From CAIKZZ01 sp035604595 (GTDB lineage Bacteria; Pseudomonadota; Gammaproteobacteria; Steroidobacterales; Steroidobacteraceae): DNA of 64,000 nt. The position numbers and the translations under genes were made by a program. This document shows positions 43,627-52,465 of this stretch, piece after piece. The notes under the pieces are model-generated. The model was not told the DNA's origin and ran no database searches. It saw only the letters and a program-made list of their open reading frames with translations. The stretch spans positions 65,693 to 129,692 of the forward strand of contig DATNIE010000013.1 of assembly GCA_035604595.1 (NCBI GenBank). Direction: 5' to 3'. Each line of letters starts with the position of its first letter. Positions within the stretch are counted from its first letter, which is position 1.

Positions 43627-44454
43627 ATGCAACACTCGCTCGGATTTGGACTCGGCCTGAGGCCGGTCCACTACACCGCGATTCTGGAGACCGCCCCGGC
43701 GGTCGACTGGTTCGAGGTCATCACCGAGAACTACCTGGTTGGCGGTGGCGGGCCGCTGCATTTCCTCGACGCAGTCCGCGCGCGCTATCCCGTTGCCATG
43801 CACGGCGTGTCGCTGTCGATCGGCAGCACGGCACCTCTCGATGAGGACTACCTCGGACGGGTCCGTGACCTCGCGCTGCGCTGCGCGCCTGAGTGGATTT
43901 CCGATCACTTGTGCTGGACCGGCACGGATGGCCGAAACCTGCACGATTTGCTGCCGCTGCCGTACACGCCGGAGGCTGTTGCGCACGTCGCACCGCGGAT
44001 CGAGCACGTCCAGGAGCGGCTCGGCCGTCCACTCGTGCTTGAGAACGTGTCGAGCTACGTCAGCTACACGAGCTCGGCAATGAGCGAATGGGAGTTCCTG
44101 ACGGCACTCGTGCGCCGCACCGGCTGCCGCCTGTTGCTCGATGTCAACAACGTCTACGTCAGCAGCCGCAATCACGGCTTCAATGCCACCGACTTCATCG
44201 ACGGCGTGCCGCTCGAGGCGGTCCAGCAGTTTCATCTGGCGGGCCACCAGGACCATGGCACGCACTGCATCGATACGCACGACGCCCCGGTCAGGGACGA
44301 GGTATGGGACTTGTACGCCCATACCGTGCGCCGCTTCGGCCCGGTCAGCACCCTGCTCGAGCGCGACGACCACATCCCGCCGCTCGCCGAGCTCGTCACC
44401 GAACTCGAGCATGCGCGCGCCGTCGCCCGCGATGCCCGCCTCGAGGCGGCCTGA
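43627..44454 (+). CDS. DUF692-family iron enzyme (BufB/MbnB/TglH superfamily)
   Basis: The 275-residue TIM-barrel protein keeps the expected metal-site residues: H59 (M-H-G-V-S-L), D93-H94 (S-D-H-L-C-W), E139 (L-E-N-V-S-S-Y), D172 (L-L-D-V-N-N-V), H203/H207 (H-L-A-G-H), D216-x-H218 and E245. DUF692 enzymes use two or three iron ions to rework cysteines in small peptides, as in methanobactin, 3-thiaglutamate and bufferin formation. AGGA lies before ATG 43627, 12 bases inside the longer frame. It overlaps the DUF2063 gene by 1 base. Next to a sigma/anti-sigma pair, a stress or metal response is plausible. Confidence 0.9.
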   Translation: MQHSLGFGLGLRPVHYTAILETAPAVDWFEVITENYLVGGGGPLHFLDAVRARYPVAMHGVSLSIGSTAPLDEDYLGRVRDLALRCAPEWISDHLCWTGTDGRNLHDLLPLPYTPEAVAHVAPRIEHVQERLGRPLVLENVSSYVSYTSSAMSEWEFLTALVRRTGCRLLLDVNNVYVSSRNHGFNATDFIDGVPLEAVQQFHLAGHQDHGTHCIDTHDAPVRDEVWDLYAHTVRRFGPVSTLLERDDHIPPLAELVTELEHARAVARDARLEAA

Positions 44455-45251
44455 TGCGCCTCGCCGACCTCGAACGGGCGGTCCAGGCACACGTCCTCTC
44501 CGGAGGGGCGCTGCCAGACTCACTCGCCGCGGCGGTTGAGCCGCCGGCGGCCGAACGGTGGCAGATCTACACGGAGGCGTACCGGCTGAGGCTCGCTGAG
44601 GCACTCGCGATCCACTACCCGGCCCTGCACGCCTGGCTCGGTGCGGACGCATTTGACGCCCGCGTGCAGGCATTCATCGCCGCGACACCGTCAGTGCACC
44701 GCTCAATCCGGGACTACGGCAGCGAACTCAGCGCGTTCCTCCGTGAACGCGCCGAGGGGATCGAGGATGAGATGCTCGCCGAACTCGCTGCATTCGAGTG
44801 GGCGCTGGCCGCGGCGTTCGACGCTGCGAATGCCGCGCCAACGGTCGCCGCGGACATTGCCAGCATCGCTCCGGCCGACTGGCCAGAGCTCAGGTTTCGC
44901 GCAGTCCCGAGTGCACGGCGCCAGCGGACGCTGACGAACGCAGTCGCCGTCTGGCGCGCGGTCCGCCCGCGCGATGCGACCGAGCCCACACAGGCACCAC
45001 AATCCATCGCCCAGCCGGTTGCCGCGGGCGCAACTGACCCGGTCGAGTGGCTGATCTGGCGCCGGTTGTTGACGACCGAGTTCCGCTCGCTCGAGGTCGC
45101 CGAGGCCCGCGCGCTCGACCAGCTGCTCGGGGGCGCCACGTTCGGCGACCTGTGCGGGTCGCTCGCCGAACCATACGGCGACGGCGCCGCACTGAAGGCA
45201 GCCGGATGGCTCAAGGGCTGGTTGCTGGAAGGGCTACTCGTGCGGGTATGA
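44454..45251 (+). CDS. DUF2063-domain protein, partner of DUF692
   Basis: This 265-residue protein has the DUF2063 N-terminal domain (A-V-Q-A-H-V-L-S-G, R-W-Q-I-Y-T-E-A-Y-R-L-R-L-A-E-A-L, Y-P-A-L-H-A-W-L-G). A helical C-terminal half ends with W-L-K-G-W-L-L-E-G. In bufferin and related loci such proteins accompany the DUF692 enzyme and probably help present the peptide. The start overlaps the DUF692 stop (TGATG), so the two are made together. No DUF2282 precursor gene or DoxX gene follows, unlike many known loci. Confidence 0.85.
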   Translation: MRLADLERAVQAHVLSGGALPDSLAAAVEPPAAERWQIYTEAYRLRLAEALAIHYPALHAWLGADAFDARVQAFIAATPSVHRSIRDYGSELSAFLRERAEGIEDEMLAELAAFEWALAAAFDAANAAPTVAADIASIAPADWPELRFRAVPSARRQRTLTNAVAVWRAVRPRDATEPTQAPQSIAQPVAAGATDPVEWLIWRRLLTTEFRSLEVAEARALDQLLGGATFGDLCGSLAEPYGDGAALKAAGWLKGWLLEGLLVRV

Positions 45252-45285
45252 TGCGGGGCCTCCGTCTCCACCGCTCGAGCGCACG

Positions 45286-47484
45286 ATGAACGGGTTGCTG
45301 CTGCGGGCGCTGCTGCAGTCGCTGCTGACGATGACCGCCATGAGCCTGATCCCGCCCGCCAACGCCGCCGCGCACGGCGACGCGGCCCCCACGATCAACC
45401 CGCTGCTCGCGCCGTGGCGCGGCCCCTACGGCGGCGTGCCGCCGTTCGACAAGGTACGGGTCGCGGATCTAAAGCCGGCTTTGCTCGCCGCGATGGCCGA
45501 GGAGACTACCGAGGACGAACGCATCGCGACCAACCCTGCGGCGCCAACTTTCGACAACACGCTTGCAGCCCTCGAGATGTCCGGCCGGATGCTCGACCGC
45601 GTCAGCCGGATCTTCCGGGTCTACACCTCGACGCTGAACGGCAAAGACGTGCAGGCCATCGCCACCGAGACCGCCCCGCTGCTGGCCGCACATTTCGACC
45701 GAATCACGCAGAACGAGAAGCTCTTCAAGCGCATCGCCGCGGTTTACGCCGCACGCGCGACGAGCCGCCTCAGTGCCGAGCAGCAGCGACTCGCGTGGCT
45801 CTACTACACGAACTTCGTGCGGGCAGGCGCGCAGCTCGATCCAGGCTCCAAGACGCGGCTGTCGGAGCTCAACCAGCAGCTGGCGAGCCTGTACACGAAA
45901 TTCTCGCAGAACCTGCTGGCCGACGAGAACGATCACTGGCTCGAGCTCAACAGCGATGAGGATTTCGCGGGGCTCCCGGAGGCGGGGCAGCAGGCGCTGT
46001 CTGCCGCGGCCGCATCGCGCGGCATCAAAGCGCGCGGCGCAGTGCTCAATACCCGCTCGAGCGTCGAACCGTTCCTCGAGAATTCGACGCGCCGCGACCT
46101 GCGCGAGACGGTATGGCGCACCTTCGTCAGCCGCGGCGACAACGGCGATGCGCACGACAACAACGCCACCGTCACCCAGATCCTGAGGTTGCGCGCCGAG
46201 CGCGCGAGGCTGCTCGGCTTTCCGAGCCACGCGCACTGGCGGCTGGAGAATTCGATGGCGAAGACGCCGGAGCGGGCGCTCCGGCTGATGGACGTCGTCT
46301 GGCCCGCCGCAGTCGCACGGGCGCGTGAGGAAATCGCCGACATGCAGGCGATGGCCGATCGGGAGGGCGCCGCGCCGGGTGGTGGCCGGATCACGATCGA
46401 GCCGTGGGACTACCGCTTCTACGCCGAGAGGGTTCGCAAGGCCAAATACGACCTCGACTTCAACGAGGTCAAGCCTTACCTCCAGCTCGAAAAGCTGCGC
46501 GAGGGCATGTTCTGGGTCGCCGGCCGGCTGTTTGGCTTCAAGTTCTCGCCGCTGCCGGCGGGCCGTGTTCCCGTCGCGCATCCGGACATCAGGGTGTTCG
46601 AAGTGACCGACGCGAACGGTCGCCACGTGGGCCTGTGGTACTTCGACCCCTACGCGCGCCAGTACAAGGAGTCTGGCGCGTGGATGAGCGAGTATCGAAG
46701 CGAACAGCGTCTCGATGGGCGGGTCACGGCGATCGTGTCGAACAACACAAACTTCGTGCGGGGCCGCCCGGGCCAGCCAATCCTGATCAGCTGGGGCGAC
46801 GCGACGGGCCTGTTTCACGAGTTTGGTCATGCGCTCCACGGCCTGTCGTCGACCGTTACCTACCCCTCGCTCGCCGGTACGGCCGTCCCGCGCGATTACG
46901 TCGAGTTCCCGTCGCAGCTCCTTGAGCACTGGCTCGCGACTCCAGAAGTCCTTGGCCGCTTCGCTCTCCACTACCAGACCGGCAAGCCCATCCCCGAGGA
47001 GCTGATCGCAAAGATTCGGCGCACCGAGACCTTCAATCAGGGCTTCACGACCGTCGAGTACCTCGCGGCCGCGCTCGTCGACATGCGCCTGCACCTCGCC
47101 GGCGATCAGCCGATCGACCCGCACGCGTTCGAGCGCGACACGCTTGCATCGCTCGGCATGCCGCATGAGATCGTGATGCGGCACCGGATTCCGCAGTTCC
47201 ACCACGTCTTCGCCGGCGATGGCTATTCGGCCGCCTATTACAGTTACCTGTGGGCGGACACGCTGTCCGAAGACGCCTGGGAAGCCTTCACCGAAGCGGG
47301 TGGCCCGTACGACCCCGCGGTCGCGGCGCGACTGCGTGACAATGTCTTCTCGGTCGGCAACACGCGTGACCCGGCCGAGGCCTACCGCGCGTTTCGCGGC
47401 CGCGATCCAGGCGTCGCCGCGCTGATGCGCCGGCGCGGCTTCCCGGTTCCGGCGACTGCGGACGCCGCGCAGAGCGACCCATAA
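45286..47484 (+). CDS. Exported M3-family metallopeptidase (Dcp/oligopeptidase type)
   Basis: This is a 732-residue zinc peptidase that cleaves short peptides. The thermolysin-like zinc motif is seen in G-L-F-H-E-F-G-H-A-L-H-G, and the C-terminal substrate region Y-S-A-A-Y-Y-S-Y-L-W-A-D is typical of M3. A signal peptide (residues 1 to about 27, ending A-N-A-A-A) puts it in the periplasm, more like peptidyl-dipeptidase Dcp homologues with leader sequences than cytoplasmic OpdA. A TATGAT box lies 33 bases before the ATG. It follows the DUF2063 gene by 34 bases but is probably independent. Confidence 0.88.
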   Translation: MNGLLLRALLQSLLTMTAMSLIPPANAAAHGDAAPTINPLLAPWRGPYGGVPPFDKVRVADLKPALLAAMAEETTEDERIATNPAAPTFDNTLAALEMSGRMLDRVSRIFRVYTSTLNGKDVQAIATETAPLLAAHFDRITQNEKLFKRIAAVYAARATSRLSAEQQRLAWLYYTNFVRAGAQLDPGSKTRLSELNQQLASLYTKFSQNLLADENDHWLELNSDEDFAGLPEAGQQALSAAAASRGIKARGAVLNTRSSVEPFLENSTRRDLRETVWRTFVSRGDNGDAHDNNATVTQILRLRAERARLLGFPSHAHWRLENSMAKTPERALRLMDVVWPAAVARAREEIADMQAMADREGAAPGGGRITIEPWDYRFYAERVRKAKYDLDFNEVKPYLQLEKLREGMFWVAGRLFGFKFSPLPAGRVPVAHPDIRVFEVTDANGRHVGLWYFDPYARQYKESGAWMSEYRSEQRLDGRVTAIVSNNTNFVRGRPGQPILISWGDATGLFHEFGHALHGLSSTVTYPSLAGTAVPRDYVEFPSQLLEHWLATPEVLGRFALHYQTGKPIPEELIAKIRRTETFNQGFTTVEYLAAALVDMRLHLAGDQPIDPHAFERDTLASLGMPHEIVMRHRIPQFHHVFAGDGYSAAYYSYLWADTLSEDAWEAFTEAGGPYDPAVAARLRDNVFSVGNTRDPAEAYRAFRGRDPGVAALMRRRGFPVPATADAAQSDP

Positions 47485-47629
47485 GACCGCGGTGCAGACG
47501 GCGCCGAAGGCCGGCAGTGCCCGCGGCGAAGGCGCTGCAGCTTCCGTCTACCTGTGGCGCTGCATTCGCGTATCAATCGGCGGGCGCGGCACAGCCACAA
47601 TGATGACCTTCGTATAAAGGGAACGTCGC

Positions 47630-48997
47630 GTGCGAATCGGCATCGTCGGTGCGGGTATCAGCGGCCTTGCGACGGCGTTCTGGCTGCAAAGGGCGCGGCC
47701 TGACTGGCAGCTGGTGATATTCGAGTCTGCGGGCGGCCCGGGTGGTGCGCTGCATACCGAGGAGATCGCGGGCTTTCGCTTTGAGGCCGGCTGCAATGGT
47801 TTTCTGACCAACAAACCCGACAGCCTCGATCTCGTCCGCGCCGCGGGAGCGGATCCGCTGCTGATGGAGAGTTCGGCACTCGCGCGCAAACGCTTCCTCT
47901 ACACGGACGCCCTGCATCTGATGCCAGAGTCGCCGCGCGCGTTCATCGCGACGCCGCTGCTCACAGGGCGCGGGAAGCTGCGGGTGCTGGCGGAGCTGCT
48001 CGTCCCGCGCAGGCGTGATGGTGCCGACGAGACGCTCGAGGAGTTCGGTCGCCGGCGACTCGGCCGAGAGTTCACCGATGTATTCCTGGACGCAATGACC
48101 GCCGGTATTTACGCCTCAACACCGGCAAGGCTCTCGGTGGCCGCTGCATTCCCGCTGATAGTCGCGCTCGAGCGCGAGCACGGTGGCCTGTTTCGCGGCA
48201 TGCTGGCGCGCCGCCGGCGCGAGGCCGGCCCCGGCGGGGTACTGATGAGCTTTCGCGGCGGCGTCAGCACTTTCATCGAGCACCTGCGGCACTTGGTGCA
48301 TGCAGAATACCGCTTCGATTCCAGGGTCGTCGCGGTCGGTCGAGCCGGACCGCGCTATGCGATTCACACGGACGGCGCCGGCCTCGAGGTCGACCGGGTC
48401 ATCCTCGCAACTCCCGCCCACGTCACCGCCGGGCTCGTCGCCGGCCTCGATGCGGCATTCGCTGCGCGGCTCGCGCGGATCGAGTACTCGCCCGTTGCGG
48501 TGGTCGGCTTCGGCTACCGGGCCCTCGCCCACCCGCTCGACGGCTTCGGGCTGTTGACGACTGCGGCCGCACGCCAGCCCGTGCTCGGCATCCTGTGGGA
48601 CGGAAGCGTGTTTCCGGACCGGGTTCCGCCCGGCGGCAAGATCCTGCGCGCGATGCTCGGGGGCCAACGCAATCCCGAGCTTGCGCTGCTGCCGGACCCG
48701 GATCTGATCACGCTAGCCCGGGCCGGAATCCGCGGCACACTCGGCATCGATGCCGATCCCGATGTCGTATTCGTGCGGCGCTGGGAACGCGGCATCCCGA
48801 ACTACGGGCCGGGACACCTCGCCAATGTCGCGGCCATCGATGCCGCAGCCGCCGCGCTTCCCGGACTCGATCTCACCGGTAACGCCTACCACGGCGTCGC
48901 AATGAACGACTGCTGCCGGGCAAGCCGGCAGCTGGCCGCTCGCATCGTCGGCGATGCAGAAACGCGGACGGCGGCGCCGGGCCGCTCCGGCAACTAG
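47630..48997 (+). CDS. hemY: Oxygen-dependent protoporphyrinogen oxidase
   Basis: The 455-residue flavoprotein oxidises protoporphyrinogen IX to protoporphyrin IX, the second-last step of haem synthesis. The FAD-binding N-terminus is G-I-V-G-A-G-I-S-G-L-A-T-A. The substrate-domain signature A-G-I-Y-A-S-T-P-A-R-L-S follows, and the C-terminus has a G-N-A-Y-H-G-V-A-M-N-D-C motif close to the family's G-N-x-x-x-G-V-x-x-x-D-C. The start is GTG 47630, preceded by GGGA; TATAAA at 47613-47618 may be its -10 box. Its end overlaps the convergent hydrolase gene by 4 bases. Confidence 0.9.
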   Translation: MRIGIVGAGISGLATAFWLQRARPDWQLVIFESAGGPGGALHTEEIAGFRFEAGCNGFLTNKPDSLDLVRAAGADPLLMESSALARKRFLYTDALHLMPESPRAFIATPLLTGRGKLRVLAELLVPRRRDGADETLEEFGRRRLGREFTDVFLDAMTAGIYASTPARLSVAAAFPLIVALEREHGGLFRGMLARRRREAGPGGVLMSFRGGVSTFIEHLRHLVHAEYRFDSRVVAVGRAGPRYAIHTDGAGLEVDRVILATPAHVTAGLVAGLDAAFAARLARIEYSPVAVVGFGYRALAHPLDGFGLLTTAAARQPVLGILWDGSVFPDRVPPGGKILRAMLGGQRNPELALLPDPDLITLARAGIRGTLGIDADPDVVFVRRWERGIPNYGPGHLANVAAIDAAAAALPGLDLTGNAYHGVAMNDCCRASRQLAARIVGDAETRTAAPGRSGN

Positions 48998-49857
48998 GCG
49001 TGAGCGTCGAGCCACGCCTCGAGGTCCGCAAAGACCTGATCGCGCTCGGGCTCGTTGAAGAGCTCGTGGAAGAGACCCTGATACAGCTTGATGGTCAGAT
49101 CCGGAGCGCCCAGTCGCTCGTAGATCGGCCGTGTGAACTTGAGCGGAACCAGCGCATCGGCAGTCCCGTGCAGAACCAGCGTCGGCACGCGCAGCTCTGG
49201 TGCCCGCTTGCCGATGCGCTGCATCGCGCCCAGCAGTTCGACGACGGTCCGCGCCGGAATTAGCCCCCGGTAGACGAGCGGATCGTTCTCATAGTTACGA
49301 ACGATGAATGGATCGCGGCTGATCGCGGCCGCCGGCAGCCGCAGGACGCCGACGATCGGTGCCAGCGTCGATAGCAGCCGCGCAACCACGAGTCGCCCGC
49401 GAGGAAGCTCCGGATCGGCGCCGACGGCCGGTGCGGACAGCACCAGTCTATCGACGAGTTGCGGATGATCGAGCGCCGCAAGCAGCGCCACCGCGCCGCC
49501 GAGACTGTGACCAATCACGAACAGGCGCCGGCCCGGATGCTGCGCCCGCGCCGCGCGGACCCGCTGTACGAGGTCCTCGATCAGCCAGTCGAAGGATTCG
49601 ATGTAGGCCCGCGCGCCGGTCGAACGGCCGTGCCCGCGGTGATCGAGCGCATAGACCGCGAGCTGCCTGGCAGTCAGGCGCATCACGAGCTCGCCGTACC
49701 GGCCGCTGTGCTCGGCGAGCCCGTGGGCGAGGACGACCGCCGCCTGCGCCTCACCGTCCGGGAGCCACGACTGCACAAAGAGCCGCCGGCCCCCGCGTCC
49801 CTGCTGTTCGCCCGTCTCGTTTCGCACAGTGTCGCGTCCCGGCCGGATGTCAGGCAT
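48994..49857 (-). CDS. Alpha/beta-hydrolase, monoacylglycerol-lipase-like
   Basis: This 287-residue serine hydrolase resembles monoacylglycerol lipases and lysophospholipases. It has an H-G-L-A-E-H-S-G-R-Y oxyanion segment, D-H-R-G-H-G-R-S, the nucleophile elbow G-H-S-L-G-G, the Asp in L-H-G-T-A-D and the His in F-H-E-L-F-N. It lacks a signal peptide. The gene starts 8 bases inside the end of namZ and is presumably cotranscribed with it and with the DOMON-like gene. A link to cell-wall or lipid turnover is guesswork. Confidence 0.85.
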   Translation of the reverse strand: MPDIRPGRDTVRNETGEQQGRGGRRLFVQSWLPDGEAQAAVVLAHGLAEHSGRYGELVMRLTARQLAVYALDHRGHGRSTGARAYIESFDWLIEDLVQRVRAARAQHPGRRLFVIGHSLGGAVALLAALDHPQLVDRLVLSAPAVGADPELPRGRLVVARLLSTLAPIVGVLRLPAAAISRDPFIVRNYENDPLVYRGLIPARTVVELLGAMQRIGKRAPELRVPTLVLHGTADALVPLKFTRPIYERLGAPDLTIKLYQGLFHELFNEPERDQVFADLEAWLDAHA

Positions 49858-51055
49858 ACAACAGGACGCCGGCGCGCTCAGTGAGCCAGGCTGCCTCGTC
49901 GCGCGACACGTGTGCCTCGAGGTCGGCTGCAGTCGCCGCCGGGTCGTCGACCCATTGGCGCAACGCAGGACCGCCGTTGATCAGGTCTATCGCGCGCCGG
50001 TCGCGCTCGTACTCGTAATGCACGTCGCGCCACAGCGGGTAGTCGGGGCGCACATGGCGAAGCGCCTTCAATGCGGCAGCAACAAGCCGCCACGGACGAA
50101 ACGCGAGGTGCGCATACGCGGGATCGTCGACGTGCACCTGCAGACCCGCGCACAAGCTCCCGGCATGCTTGTGGAATGTCGGTTCGAACCAGCAGGGCCG
50201 AATCCGGCAGCCCGACAGCCACGCCGGAGCCAGTGTGTGCATTGCCGCGAGCCATGCCCCGGCATCGAGGCCGGGTGCGCCAAACAGCTCGAGCGGCCGG
50301 GTCGTCCCCCGGCCCTCAGACAGCGTTGTGCCCTCGAGCAGCACCGTCCCGGCGTAGCACCGCGCCATCGAGAGGTTGGGTGCATTCGGGCTCGGGTTCA
50401 CCCAGGCACGCTCGCCGAGCGGCCAGCCATAGCCGGGCGCTGCATCGGGTTGCCAGCCCGCAAGTTCGATGACGGTGTAGTCGAGGTCGAGCTTGAGCTG
50501 GCGGATGAACCAGCGGCCCGCCTCCCCGAGCGTAAGCCCGTGACGCATCGGGAGCGGTCCGGCGCCGACGAAGCTCTCCCAGCCGGCCTCAAGCGTCAGC
50601 CCCTCGACCGGGCGGCCGACCGGATTCGGGCGATCGAGGACCCAGACCGATTTCCCGGCTCGCGCGGCGTCCTCGAGGACGTACCGGAGCGTTGTCAGGA
50701 ACGTGTAAATCCTGCAACCGAGGTCCTGCAGGTCGACGAGCAACACATCGAACGTCTCCAGCATTGCCGCGGTCGGGCGGCGCACCGCGCCATACAGGCT
50801 GAATACGGGAATCCCGTGTTTCGGGTCGCGGTAGTCGGCGGACTCGACCATGTTGTCCTGCTTTTCGCCCCGGAGCCCGTGCTGCGGCCCAAAGGCCGCC
50901 GTCAGCTTGAGCCCCGGGAGCGCGGCGAGCGCATCGAGCGAGTGCCTAAGGTCGCGTGTCACGGAGGCCGGGTGCGCCAGCAGCGCCAGCTTTTTTCCGG
51001 TGAGCGGCGCACGCAGCGCAGCGCTCTCCAGCAACCTGTCGATCCCGAACTTCAC
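49850..51055 (-). CDS. namZ: DUF1343 exo-beta-N-acetylmuramidase (NamZ-like)
   Basis: The 401-residue product matches DUF1343/GH171. It shows L-A-L-L-A-H-P-A-S-V, F-G-P-Q-H-G-L-R-G-E, V-F-S-L-Y-G, D-L-Q-D-L-G-C-R-I-Y-T and D-R-P-N-P-V. NamZ enzymes release terminal N-acetylmuramic acid from peptidoglycan fragments for recycling. I see no clear signal peptide at the ATG. The ATG overlaps the upstream DOMON-like gene stop by 4 bases and its end overlaps the hydrolase gene by 8, so the three form one tight operon. Confidence 0.85.
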   Translation of the reverse strand: MKFGIDRLLESAALRAPLTGKKLALLAHPASVTRDLRHSLDALAALPGLKLTAAFGPQHGLRGEKQDNMVESADYRDPKHGIPVFSLYGAVRRPTAAMLETFDVLLVDLQDLGCRIYTFLTTLRYVLEDAARAGKSVWVLDRPNPVGRPVEGLTLEAGWESFVGAGPLPMRHGLTLGEAGRWFIRQLKLDLDYTVIELAGWQPDAAPGYGWPLGERAWVNPSPNAPNLSMARCYAGTVLLEGTTLSEGRGTTRPLELFGAPGLDAGAWLAAMHTLAPAWLSGCRIRPCWFEPTFHKHAGSLCAGLQVHVDDPAYAHLAFRPWRLVAAALKALRHVRPDYPLWRDVHYEYERDRRAIDLINGGPALRQWVDDPAATAADLEAHVSRDEAAWLTERAGVLLYA

Positions 51056-51621
51056 GAGGCCGGCCCGCCGTAGCCGCCGAGCGTCAGTACGAAACCGCGC
51101 CGATCGTGAAAATCCGCTACCTCGGCCGGATGGGCGAGCGCGTAGTAGTGAATCCCGCCGTCAAGGCTCTCGATCACCGCGCCGAGTCCAACATCGAGCG
51201 GCCTGGCCGGCGCAATGCGCGGCAGGCCGGCGATGTCGAGCGTCACGTCGAGGCGCGATTCGAAATCGCCGCGTCGCAGGTGGATCGCCGGCGCGGACGT
51301 GAGCTCGGGGTCGGCGAGACGCTCGCGGTACCCGCCGAAGCGGTACACCGCCCACGCTGCCGACGGCGAGAAATTGAACTCGTAGTAGGTGCTGCCGTGG
51401 GGCACCGCGCAAAACGCCTCGAAACACGTGTGGCGCCACAAGCCCTCGCGGCGTTGCGGTGCGCCGGCGGCGGGCCAGAGGACGTCGGCGACCCGTCCGG
51501 CAACCTCGTAGCGGAAGTCACAGCCGCGCGCTGTGCGCTCGACGGACGCGGCGACCCGGATGTCGGGGGCGGGGTGGGGATTGCTCGGATGCGGCACCAG
51601 TTCGGTACGGACGGGGGGCAT
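51052..51621 (-). CDS. DOMON-like domain protein
   Basis: This is a 189-residue beta-rich protein with R-R-E-G-L-W-R-H-T-C-F-E-A-F, S-T-Y-Y-E-F-N-F-S-P-S-A-A-W-A-V-Y-R-F and a C-terminal Y-Y-A-L-A-H-P. These are typical of short DOMON-like proteins of proteobacteria, whose ligand (possibly sugar or haem) is unknown. No signal peptide is seen. It is the first gene of a three-gene overlapping operon with namZ and a lipase-like hydrolase, so a carbohydrate-binding role in wall recycling is conceivable but unproven. Confidence 0.75.
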   Translation of the reverse strand: MPPVRTELVPHPSNPHPAPDIRVAASVERTARGCDFRYEVAGRVADVLWPAAGAPQRREGLWRHTCFEAFCAVPHGSTYYEFNFSPSAAWAVYRFGGYRERLADPELTSAPAIHLRRGDFESRLDVTLDIAGLPRIAPARPLDVGLGAVIESLDGGIHYYALAHPAEVADFHDRRGFVLTLGGYGGPAS

Positions 51622-51798
51622 TCCCGGATGCTACCGCGTTCGCGGGTCGGACGAGGCGACAGAGCAGGGATTGCCGGCGACGGCACCGCAGACCACACCA
51701 AGTGGCTCCCGGTCGGTGCCTCTGGTTCCGGGCGGGCGGTCATAGGCAGGCACCCGCGTCTGGACGCGACGTCGGGGCGTGCTCAGCGGGAATCCGTG

Positions 51799-52464
51799 CT
51801 AGCGGGCCCGCCTGAACGTCAGGTTATAACGCACGGCGTCGCAAGCCGCTTCCGGACGCGCCGCAAGACGCCGCACACCGTGATAGCCCGCGCGCGCCGC
51901 TCCACCGAATACGACCACGTCACCATCCTCGACGAGTACTGGTATCGCAAGCCCCTTGCGCCGCGCGCCGTACCATACAAACACGGCGGGCAGCCCGATT
52001 GACACCGATACGATTGCGTGGCGCATGTCGAGTTCGTCGTAGTCGCGGTGTGCGCCCATCTGGCTGCCGATCGCGTAACGATTCACGAGACAGCAATCCG
52101 GTTCGAAGCCCGGAAATCCAGCCATCGCCGCAGCGTGGCTCGCGAGCGACAGGAATGCCGGCGGCATCGGCGGCCACGGCCGACCGGACTCGGGATCCCG
52201 GTCGAGGTACCGATATCCGCGCGTGTCACTGTGCCAACCGACCGTGCCGCAGTTGGTCATCGCCACCGACATCTGTCCGCCGCCGGGCGTATGGAGTCTC
52301 CGGAAAGGAGCTTCGCGCGAAATGCGCTCGATCGCAGCCACGAGCGGCGCTGTTATCGCGTGGTGCTTGAGGAGCAGGACCTCGGGCGCGATTGCGATCG
52401 CCGCTGCCCGGCTGGGCTGGGCGAGCAGATCGGGCCGGGCGTGCGGTGGTGCAGGACGGGGCAT
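51799..52464 (-). CDS. alkB: AlkB-type DNA alkylation repair dioxygenase
   Basis: The 221-residue Fe(II)/2-oxoglutarate enzyme removes methyl groups from 1-methyladenine and 3-methylcytosine. The AlkB pattern is seen: V-N-R-Y-A-I-G-S-Q-M-G-A-H-R-D-Y-D-E (H-x-D ligands), then S-V-S-I-G-L-P-A-V-F, the second His in Y-H-G-V, and the Arg pair in R-Y-N-L-T-F-R-R. ATG 52464 is chosen; the frame is open to 52527, but the added residues are not family-like. No ada gene lies nearby. Confidence 0.9.
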   Translation of the reverse strand: MPRPAPPHARPDLLAQPSRAAAIAIAPEVLLLKHHAITAPLVAAIERISREAPFRRLHTPGGGQMSVAMTNCGTVGWHSDTRGYRYLDRDPESGRPWPPMPPAFLSLASHAAAMAGFPGFEPDCCLVNRYAIGSQMGAHRDYDELDMRHAIVSVSIGLPAVFVWYGARRKGLAIPVLVEDGDVVVFGGAARAGYHGVRRLAARPEAACDAVRYNLTFRRAR

Positions 52465-52465
52465 C

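Noticed and set aside
43256..43660. 134-codon plus-strand ORF as a BufA/DUF2282 precursor for the DUF692 enzyme
   Set aside because: It overlaps the sigma gene and the DUF692 start, has no signal peptide and lacks the DUF2282 cysteine pattern.
43315..44673. Upstream extension of the sigma-factor frame to give 625 residues
   Set aside because: The extension is antisense to the DUF692 gene and lacks protein character; ATG 43314 gives a normal 172-residue ECF factor.
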